Below are positions 55,986-64,000 of a DNA stretch of 64,000 nt, in pieces. The notes under the pieces are model-generated. The model was not told the origin of the DNA, searched no databases, and was given only the letters and a program-made list of their open reading frames with translations. Positions within the stretch are counted from its first letter, which is position 1; each line of letters opens with the position of its first letter. Source of the DNA: Cheiracanthium punctorium (taxonomy: Eukaryota; Arthropoda; Arachnida; Araneae; Cheiracanthiidae). Location of the stretch: NCBI GenBank assembly GCA_038373885.1, contig JAWZYV010000158.1:72001-136000 (forward strand), given 5' to 3'. A program made the translations under genes and the position numbers.

Positions 55986-58249
55986 TTTAACCAAAAATTA
56001 GTTGTTGCTGTTTTTCCATCAATAAAAACATATGCGTTAGATTTTATAAATTACATTTACATAATAAATGATATCATTTTCATGGTAAAAATATATATAT
56101 TAAAAAAATGGAGCAGACCAAAAAAATTCAGATATTTTTAGATGTTGTAAGAAATGTAAGGAGGAGAGAAAAAAAAAAAAAAAAAAAAAGACAGAGAGCA
56201 AGAAGGAAAACTTGGGCTGCAGCGAGGACAAAACCTTGGAACTACAACTTCCCAATCGCCACTTTACCCCAGCTCTATAATTTTACAGGCGATTCTACGA
56301 TAAGTTTGAAAATTTCCTTTTTTTTTTTTTATGTTTACGGTTTACTTACTTTGATGGTAATGTAGGAAAATTCCTGTCACCCATGCCTCCTAAACCGGTT
56401 TTCTCCTCGCACATAAATTTTGATAAATCTATCAATAAATTCTAAAATTTCAATATCTTCCGTCTTCAACAGCACTGTAGTCCGCCATGTTTGTTAACAG
56501 ATTAGAGCCTCACAGCGCATGCGTTGAATGTAACAGGCCAGTAATCACCCGAATTCGACTGATTACACTTGTCTGTTAAAATCCAGATGTTACCTGCAGA
56601 TTTGGCCTTGTGAATACCATTTTTTTTTAACCATCAGATTCTATGGTAATCCGGCTGTTACCAGCTGGTAGAAAGTTTTGCGAATACGGGTGTAAGTAGC
56701 ATTTAAACAAAAAAGTTCATTTTTCACTTGTGAACGGAAGGTAAGCTAATATTTACATATTGGATTTATCAGTTGCATAATTTGATTTGTTTTTAAATTC
56801 CATTTTATAATACTTTTATTAAATATAATTTATAATAATTTGAATGAACTCTTGTTTTATTACGTTTCATTTATTTCAAACTGCATCCTTAAACACAGAA
56901 TGCTTGAGGATTTGCTGTCAAGATTACTACTCTAAGCAGGACTTTTAAAGGCCTCTTAGGCTGAGACTTATTTACATGACATCACAGAAAAAAGATGTAT
57001 TTGTAGTTTGACTTCTCACAAGTCTGTGGGTGTTCGTGTCAGTTATAAAAATTGAATTTTTTTTTTTTTTTTTCTAAGTCAGTTAATTTTCTGTCATCAG
57101 ATAGCAGATTCTGTAACTGTTTTTAAGTATAAAAGAAATAATTAAGTAAAGTATCTGCTTAATGTTGCATGTGTAGAAATTTTTGAAGATTTTTGTTTTG
57201 TGTGCGTGTTTTAAAGTAGCATAAATGTAAATTAAATCCATGTGTATTCCCACACACATACTTAAATATGTACTTGTGTGAAGTGACCAAACGTCCTGCT
57301 TTTGGTGGGACAGTCCTGATTTTTACCTATATGTCCTGCTGCCCCCACAGAACCCTAAAATGTCCCGCTTTTCCATTCCTGTCCCGCCAAAGTCTTACTT
57401 TAGAAAAATAAATAAATAAATGTAAAATAAATTGGGGATAAATTCACATGAAAATGATAGTGTTATTTACAAAGTTTTTGTTACTTCTATTTAACACCGG
57501 TTTCCTTTTATTGATGAAAATGATCGTTCTATAATATGTATTAATACATCTATATAAATAAAACAATGTGTAAACTGTCCGTCTGTCCGTCTGTCTGTCT
57601 GTCTCGCGTAGCTCCAAAACGGGTGATTGTGTGTTCCCTGATACTAATAAACACCACAAAAAGTTAAAACTCGAACAAACATTTATTTTAACAAAAACAT
57701 TAATAGATACAAATACCTTGCACTGGACTTCAGTGCTTTCAAAAACTGAATACTGATGCATTAGCACAGTTTCTTATATATGTGCATTAACCAATAATAG
57801 ATTGTCATGTCATCATCCAATCACAAGTTGCCATGTCATCCAATCAGAACAAGCCTAATGATATTTGCATAAACACTGAGCAGAGGGCTTAGTGGAACAA
57901 TTAAATATAAAAAAAATTAATTATTGACAAATGGTTGTTTATAAATAATAGGGGGTTATAAAATTACAATTAAAAGTTATGATTTATTATGACATTTAGA
58001 ACTAGAAAGTTCAGTTGCAGTGAAGCAACAAAATACTAACTTTAGCTGAACTGTAACTTTAACTTGAAGTGGAGCTTTAATGTGTGCTTCAATAAGGGTT
58101 TGTTTACATCTTTGAGGAAGGCCTACTTATACATTTTAAGTTGTAAATTAAGTTTTAAGGAATATAATTGTTTTACTAGATTGATATTTGCTTTTAAAGA
58201 TATTATTTGAAAGTTAAATGAAATAAAGGTTTGGGAAACATAAAAGAAA
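55986..58249. other. Non-coding repeats
   Basis: No gene is supported. 56,510-56,700 shares TACCAGCTGGTA and GCGAATACGGGTG wording with 48,430-48,520 in reverse. 57,285-57,385 repeats GTCC(T/C)GCTTTT and looks like part of a hAT-type element. 57,578-57,605 is a (GTCT/GTCC)n tract followed by AGCTCCAAAACGGG. Confidence 0.45.
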
Positions 58250-59001
58250 TGTGTTAACCAACAGTGATCGTAGACCTACCAAATTTGTACGGAAATTCTC
58301 AAAGACTGGTCTCGACACAGCTCGAAGCGATTTTTTCAAAATTCGAATTCGAAAATGTTTTATTTTATGTTTTGTCTGATTTTTAGCGATTTTTCTTGCA
58401 TACTACATAATAACGCCAGTAATTGCACTCGCAAGAAAACGATATTTACATCATCGTATAGAGGAGAAAATTTTCTTTTAAAAACTGTTTGTTCGGACTG
58501 TGTAACATAATTTGCAGATTTTGGGGAATTTTTCAAATAAAATTAAATTTGACGCTGACTTTCGTAAAATATTTTTAAAACTGCTGCATCTTGAATTCTA
58601 TCTGTCATAACTTTTTTATATTTCGGCAAAAGACGGATACAATTTGCCCACTTTTAAAAGAAGAACGGGGGAAATATATAAATTAGGAGAATTTTTACGA
58701 ATTTTTAAGTAAAGAAGGTGACGACAAAAGGGCACTTTCGAAAGACAATTCAAAACTAACGTCGGTGGTTCATCGAAGGTGGTCAATCGAAATATTCAAA
58801 TGAATGACTCGAAGAGAGGTAGTCTTGACTAAATCTATTTAATTAAATGCACATAATATTTACATTGAAGTTTTACAAAACGAATGCGCATGTGTGCGCT
58901 TATCGAAGTACAATCGAAACTCGTCTGTCGTTCTCTCACATCGACAACTAGTTAGAGAGTGCTTGCTCACGCCCTCTGCTGGAGAGCGAGATTTCGCTAC
59001 A
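58250..59001 (-). mobile_element. 3' LTR of the BEL/Pao element
   Basis: On the minus strand the LTR starts TGTAGCGAAATC directly after the polypurine tract. It contains a TATATA-bearing block near 58,670 and an AATAAAA signal near 58,350, and probably ends at ...GGTTAACACA (58,250). The start at 59,001 is firm; the far end is estimated because the other LTR lies outside the window. Confidence 0.65.
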
Positions 59002-59011
59002 CTCCCCACCT
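59002..59011 (-). other. Polypurine tract of the BEL/Pao element
   Basis: Minus-strand AGGTGGGGAG sits immediately before the TGT of the LTR, where plus-strand DNA synthesis would be primed. Confidence 0.75.
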
Positions 59012-59256
59012 GAACTCTTCAAGAGAGTTCACCTACACAAATCTAATTCGAAAGAAAATACAATACAAATGTCTAGTAAGGAATAAACAAACATAACTAC
59101 TAAATTGTATGTCAAACAATCGAACTTAAATTTTGAATTCTCCACGTAAATAATAATCTAAACATAAACTTTAAAGGATGCAAATTATTAACACTGAATA
59201 CTAGATTATGAGAAAAGTTAATGATTATTGTCATAAAAAAGGATATAGTCTTGTCT

Positions 59257-62200
59257 TTAAAGTTCATCAGTCACTTCAAGTGGGTACAAGAGTTGCACGG
59301 GCTTCCTAAATAGTCCCTTTGAAGTTTTCACTAAACAAGCTCGAGCATGTCCATCTCTTCCAGTGAATGATTCCTGAATAATACCCAAGTCCCACAGTAG
59401 TTTCGACTTTGATGTTCCGTCTATCAGTACGACTTGTCCAATTTTCATGTCTTTGGAGGATTCAGGAGTTTTAAGATGGTACGCAGTTTTTAAATTTAGT
59501 AAGTATTGATTCCTCCACTTCTTCCAGACTTGCTTAAGAAGTTGGGTTTGGTACATCTTTCTTAGAGTTAAAGATTCTCTAGACGTATCTTCAAGTTCTA
59601 CCAAACTTATTGGAAATTCTGTTTCATTTCTTCCAAAGTTTAAGAAATGAGAAGGCGTCAAAGGCGAGGGTTCGTCCAGGGAATTGTTAACGTACGTCAG
59701 CGGTCTCATGTTCACAATCATTTCTATTTCAGTCAGTAAGGTGGATAACTCTTCAAAATTCAACAGTGCACGACCTAATATTTTTCGCAACGGATCCTTC
59801 ACCGACTTTACTAAACGTTCATAGAATCCTCCCCACCATGGGGATTTTTCCGCAATGAATTTCCAAGTGATGCCTTGGGAAGAAATGTAATCTTTCAACT
59901 GATGACTCAACAATATTTCGGAGATGTGTTCTAGTTCTCTACTGGCCTTTTTAAAGGCCTTTGCATTATCCGAATATATAATAGTACAATTTCCTCGTCT
60001 GGCCACAAATCTCCTAAAGGCTAACAAAAAGCATTTCGTCGACATTGTTGTAACTAACTCTAAATGTATCGCTCTTGTGACCGCGCAAGTGAAAAGTGCT
60101 ATATAAGATTTCATAGTTCCCGTACCATTCTTAACATAAATTGGTCCAGCAAAATCAACGCCGCAAACATTAAAAGGAGGCGTTTGGGATATTCTATCTT
60201 TGGGTAAGGGAGCTGTTATCTGGCCAGCAGGTTTTGCTGAATACTTCGTGCAAATCAAACATTTACTGATAATCTTCTTTATTAATTGTCGTCCCTTAGG
60301 AATCCAGAATTTCTTTCTCACTTTCGTCAACGTTAGGGATACTCCGCTATGCATTACCTTTTCGTGTTCCTTTCTTACCAACAACTCCGTGAATCTCGAC
60401 ATTTTAGGAAGGAGGATCGGTTGTTTTTCGTCTAGAGAGAAATCTGACTCGGCGAATCGACCTTTGATCCTGAGTATTTTCTTAGAGTCCAAAAATGGTG
60501 CTAAAGAGTAAATCGACGAATCAGATCTTATTCCTTGATTATTTTTCAAGTTCGCAATTTCCGAACCAAAAAATTCTCTTTGCGAATCTCGAATCCAAAA
60601 GTCTTCGGCTAATTGTATTTCTTCTGCAGAAAGGGTACCATTTCTCTTGGTCGTATGTCTAACGTTGAATACGAATCTTAGAACATATGAAGTAACTCTA
60701 AGTAGTTTGGTCAGGTTACTGAACTTCTTCAGGTCTAATAATTTTTCATTTGATTCTACGGAACATTTGTTCTGAATAGTGTGTTTAAATCTGCTCCTCA
60801 ATTCTAACTCCTCGTTGTTCATCGGACACTTTTCGCCTCGAGGCCAGTAGTTAGTTGGCTGCCTTAAGAATACTGGCCCAAGCCACCACATATCATTTCC
60901 TCTCAGTTTTTCGATAGAAGATCCTCTTGTGATCAAATCAGCAGGGTTCAGTTTTCCTGGACAATGGAACCAGTTCGAGGGTTCGGACAATTTATGAATC
61001 TCTTCCACTCTATGCTGCACAAACGGCTTAAATTTTAATGGATTGTTTCTAATCCAATGGTATACGATAGAAGAGTCTGTCCAAAAATAGCAAGACTTTA
61101 CGAACTTTAGTGTTTTCAGAATCTTGCGACATAATCTAGCCGACAAAAGTGCTCCCATGAGCTCTAGTCGAGGCAAGGAAAGAATCTTCAAAGGAGCGAC
61201 TCGACTTCTGGATGCCACAAAGCTAGTGTGAAAGGTCTTGTCTGAATTTTTAATTCTCAAGTAAGCAACTGTCCCATAGGCTATTTTCGAGGCGTCTGAG
61301 AAACAATGTAACTGGACTTCATCGAAATTATTTTGTTTAAGATAACACCGAGGAACGAGAATGGCTTCAAGGCTAGACAGTTCTTCGCACCATTTATTAA
61401 ACTTTTCTCGAAATTCAAGGGGCAATAGTTCATCCCATTGAAGACCTAATTGCCAAACTTGCTGAATTAGAAATTTGATTCTTATTACAAATGGGGTAAT
61501 GAATCCTACAGGATCGAATATACGCCCAGCTACTTGTAGCAGAAAATGTTTCGAATTTATTTGCTTCCGGAGGAACTTCTGTAAGTTATGCGTATCAAAA
61601 TAAAAGCCATCCCTTTCAGTATCCCACGCGATACCCAAAATTTTAGAAGTTATACCAGTCTGTCCTAAAACGTCGCTAGTTGTTTCTACAGATATGCCAT
61701 CGTCTTGCCAAAGTTTCCTTAAAATTTCCGAATTGGTTTTCCATTTATGTAATTGCATATTTGCCTCTTCAAAAATCCTGATACATTCTTTGCTAGTAGC
61801 AAATGCACTGTCGGCGTCACTAGATCCCGTAATAATGTCATCGACATAACAAGATTCATTTAGTAATTCACAAGTGTCGGGAAATTTGTCGGCAAACTTT
61901 CTCAAATGATGTTTAATCGTGGCACCGAGTAAAAACGGGGAACAATTTAGTCCAAATAACACTCGAGTGAACCGATATACGTGTGGGGATTGAGATTCGA
62001 AACTAGGTGAATCCGACCAAAAAAATTTTGTGACATCTCTATCCCTTTCGTCGATTTCGATTCTGAGAAAGGCTTGTTTGATATCGGTCGTAAAGGCTAC
62101 TGGGTATTCTCTAAACTTGAGTAAAAGTTCAAACAGGTCGGGGTAGAGGTTAGGCCCTATTTCCAAGCAGTCATTCAATGATAAGTTTCCTTTACTATGA

Positions 62201-64000
62201 CTCGACGCATCGAAAACTACTCTGAGTCTGCTTGTTTCTCGATCTTCGTGTATTACAGCTCTGTGGGGCAAATAAAACTCTGGATGTTTAACTTCAGGTT
62301 CGGCATTTTCATAAACCGGCTCGATGATGTTTTGGGTGAGGTAATCATCAATGACCTTTTTATATTCTGAAAACAAAGTTCGGTCATTTCGAAACTTCGA
62401 ACAGAGTCTAGAAAATCTTTCAAGAGCGATTTCACGATTGTTTTGTAACAGATGTCCCTTTTCAGATTTCCAAGGTAATCGTACTTTATATGTTTTATTT
62501 TGGTGTACGACACTAGATTCATATTTTTTCAAGCTTCTGTCACTAAGTGGATCAGAAGTTTCAATTTCAGATTCAATTCCGAGGCTTTCCAACTGCCAGA
62601 ATTTTTTAATATCTTCAGAGATATTGCTTTCTTCAACTATAACTTTCATCGCCAAGGAATCCATGGACTTAGTTTCACCCTTCCCCAACAAACACCATCC
62701 GAACAAAGTTTCGGTTGCGACTAGCTGTTTATTAATCCGTTTTCTTCTTCCCGAAATTAGAGAATAATAATAGTCTGCCCCAATTAGAATTGAGATTTTA
62801 TCATTTCCGTTTTCTGTGTAGGTGTCCGACAATTTCAGACTCCTCAAATCTTTGATTTTATTTATTAGATCAACATCCGGAGGAGAAATTTGTGCTGATG
62901 AAATTTCTTCGATTTCTAACACCTCGACATATACGTTTAGATTCGGGTCATTTCTATTTTCTAATTTGACCCGGACAACGTCAAAGGACTTTTCCATAGG
63001 TGTTTCACCACCAAAGGAATGGACCGAAAGCAACTCTTTGCGAATGAAAGGAAGTTTTAACTTTCTAGAAACATCTTTCGTTATGAAACTGCGCATGGAG
63101 CCACTGTCGAATAACAATCTTACATTTTCGAAAAGATTATTTTTATTACGTGCAGAGACAGCCGCCGTTTGGAAAAAAATTCTCTTAGTGTTGCTATTTT
63201 TCTCAATTTGACAGGACGAGACAGCCGTATCATGCGGAGCGGACGCCTCTGGAAGCGAATTGGCGTCTATGGGATTTTCCCTTTTTGTTTTATTATGAAA
63301 CCGATAACAAATGGCTTTCGAATGTTTATATTTATTCCTGCAGAAGGAGCAACCGTCTCTCTGGCGACATTCATTAGCCCGGTGTGATGGAATCAAGCAA
63401 TTTAGGCATCTGGCTTCTCTTTTCAAAAGCTCTCTCCTAGCTTCAACGGTACCCTCCCCACAGTTCTCTGAGTCATGCTGGTTTTTGCAGAAGATGCATT
63501 TCGAACTAATATTGGTTAGCAGTTCGTGAGCGGAAGTCGGAGTCTTCGAAACGCTGTTTCTATATTTCGGTGAATCAGCGCTTCGGACTCGGAACTCACG
63601 ACCTTGACCCAGTCTATCTGCGCGCAGGGGATTTCTACCGGAATAAACAGCAAGTGCTCTTTCGCGGCTAAGGATTTCGTCTTCCAAAAATTTCAAAAGA
63701 GTTTCAAGATTCCAACTTTCTGACTTATTTGATCTGCTATACTCTAATGTCAGATCGGGTGGCAATATTTTTAAAAGGATTGGTACTAGGAGGTTTCCAT
63801 ATGATTTTGAATCAATTCCCAATGACTCAAGATTCCTAACTTGGATTTCGGCACGGTCAAACAGTTTTCTCAAACCCGTAGTATCGCTCGAATCTCTGAC
63901 AAGGGGGATATCTAACAGTTTTCCCAAATGAGAGTTGATTAACAGATTATTTTGTCCAAACCTCGAGCGTAAAATTTTCAAGGCAGCGTCATAATTTTCA
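59257..64000 (-). CDS. BEL/Pao retrotransposon polyprotein, N-terminus off the window
   Basis: An uninterrupted frame of about 1,580 codons still open at the right edge. Counting from base 63,981, the order is: gag domain of the DUF1759 type (1-115), three zinc-binding Cys/His boxes (CX2CX3HX4C at 162-174, then 192-205 and 211-225), an aspartic protease of the DUF1758 type with FDSGS (291-295), and reverse transcriptase with YVDD at 712-715. RNase H follows with Asp 896, Glu 940 and Asp 969, in the Pao A17 region. The integrase has an H...H...CX2C zinc site ending at 1241-1244 and a catalytic triad Asp 1276, Asp 1338, Glu 1388. A DUF5641-type tail (about 1,475-1,570) closes it. All key catalytic residues are present and no frameshift is seen. 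The 245-base 3' region leads to the polypurine tract and LTR. The annotated left part is complete; the missing start and 5' LTR lie beyond 64,000. It looks recently active. Confidence 0.95.
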   Translation of the reverse strand, partial: ENYDAALKILRSRFGQNNLLINSHLGKLLDIPLVRDSSDTTGLRKLFDRAEIQVRNLESLGIDSKSYGNLLVPILLKILPPDLTLEYSRSNKSESWNLETLLKFLEDEILSRERALAVYSGRNPLRADRLGQGREFRVRSADSPKYRNSVSKTPTSAHELLTNISSKCIFCKNQHDSENCGEGTVEARRELLKREARCLNCLIPSHRANECRQRDGCSFCRNKYKHSKAICYRFHNKTKRENPIDANSLPEASAPHDTAVSSCQIEKNSNTKRIFFQTAAVSARNKNNLFENVRLLFDSGSMRSFITKDVSRKLKLPFIRKELLSVHSFGGETPMEKSFDVVRVKLENRNDPNLNVYVEVLEIEEISSAQISPPDVDLINKIKDLRSLKLSDTYTENGNDKISILIGADYYYSLISGRRKRINKQLVATETLFGWCLLGKGETKSMDSLAMKVIVEESNISEDIKKFWQLESLGIESEIETSDPLSDRSLKKYESSVVHQNKTYKVRLPWKSEKGHLLQNNREIALERFSRLCSKFRNDRTLFSEYKKVIDDYLTQNIIEPVYENAEPEVKHPEFYLPHRAVIHEDRETSRLRVVFDASSHSKGNLSLNDCLEIGPNLYPDLFELLLKFREYPVAFTTDIKQAFLRIEIDERDRDVTKFFWSDSPSFESQSPHVYRFTRVLFGLNCSPFLLGATIKHHLRKFADKFPDTCELLNESCYVDDIITGSSDADSAFATSKECIRIFEEANMQLHKWKTNSEILRKLWQDDGISVETTSDVLGQTGITSKILGIAWDTERDGFYFDTHNLQKFLRKQINSKHFLLQVAGRIFDPVGFITPFVIRIKFLIQQVWQLGLQWDELLPLEFREKFNKWCEELSSLEAILVPRCYLKQNNFDEVQLHCFSDASKIAYGTVAYLRIKNSDKTFHTSFVASRSRVAPLKILSLPRLELMGALLSARLCRKILKTLKFVKSCYFWTDSSIVYHWIRNNPLKFKPFVQHRVEEIHKLSEPSNWFHCPGKLNPADLITRGSSIEKLRGNDMWWLGPVFLRQPTNYWPRGEKCPMNNEELELRSRFKHTIQNKCSVESNEKLLDLKKFSNLTKLLRVTSYVLRFVFNVRHTTKRNGTLSAEEIQLAEDFWIRDSQREFFGSEIANLKNNQGIRSDSSIYSLAPFLDSKKILRIKGRFAESDFSLDEKQPILLPKMSRFTELLVRKEHEKVMHSGVSLTLTKVRKKFWIPKGRQLIKKIISKCLICTKYSAKPAGQITAPLPKDRISQTPPFNVCGVDFAGPIYVKNGTGTMKSYIALFTCAVTRAIHLELVTTMSTKCFLLAFRRFVARRGNCTIIYSDNAKAFKKASRELEHISEILLSHQLKDYISSQGITWKFIAEKSPWWGGFYERLVKSVKDPLRKILGRALLNFEELSTLLTEIEMIVNMRPLTYVNNSLDEPSPLTPSHFLNFGRNETEFPISLVELEDTSRESLTLRKMYQTQLLKQVWKKWRNQYLLNLKTAYHLKTPESSKDMKIGQVVLIDGTSKSKLLWDLGIIQESFTGRDGHARACLVKTSKGLFRKPVQLLYPLEVTDEL

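Noticed and set aside
59924..60511. Plus-strand open frames across the BEL/Pao element
   Set aside because: They are antisense shadows of the minus-strand polyprotein.

Overview
This is a eukaryotic, AT-rich stretch that reads as a transposon graveyard. I find no host protein gene, rRNA or tRNA that I can support. The mix of families suggests an invertebrate and most likely an arthropod: a Penelope-like element, a BEL/Pao and a copia-type LTR element, an intact Tc1 transposon, pogo/Tigger remnants, many hAT-type elements and tRNA-derived SINEs. A chelicerate is plausible, but that is inference from genome style only.

Layout. Bases 1-2950 hold a Penelope-like retroelement (reverse transcriptase plus GIY-YIG endonuclease) whose reading frame is broken by two one-base shifts in homopolymers, followed by a hammerhead-ribozyme-like motif. 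Bases 2950-9900 carry a dispersed repeat (R1), a hAT transposase tail cut by a small hAT MITE, a pogo-type MITE and two local tandem repeats. Bases 9900-12740 are a SINE split by a 2.6-kb terminal-inverted-repeat element. A Tigger transposase tail lies at 13.3-13.9 kb, a SINE with a 12-bp target duplication at 17.6 kb, and a 714-bp near-perfect inverted repeat at 18.2-18.9 kb.

A second R1 copy (19.6-22.5 kb) is interrupted by a 1.9-kb pogo-type element. An intact Tc1 transposon (24,884-26,292) sits inside a hAT MITE whose empty version is at 5.1-5.3 kb. Two copies of another long repeat (R2) lie at 29.6-32.0 and 41.2-43.1 kb. Between them are a 3.1-kb hAT-like element containing a pogo transposase with a C-terminal zinc finger, a third R1 copy and an LTR.

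At 43.5-46.8 kb a copia-type LTR and gag fragment meets a reverse-oriented hAT transposase pseudogene. Bases 49,238-54,170 are bounded by hAT-like termini and a perfect 8-bp target duplication but show no transposase. The window ends in a BEL/Pao element on the minus strand with a long open polyprotein running off the right edge.

The genes do not form a pathway. What the region offers is the order of insertion, readable from nested elements, target duplications and matching empty sites. Only the Tc1 transposase and the BEL/Pao polyprotein look undamaged. The Penelope protein would also be nearly whole but for the two homopolymer shifts.
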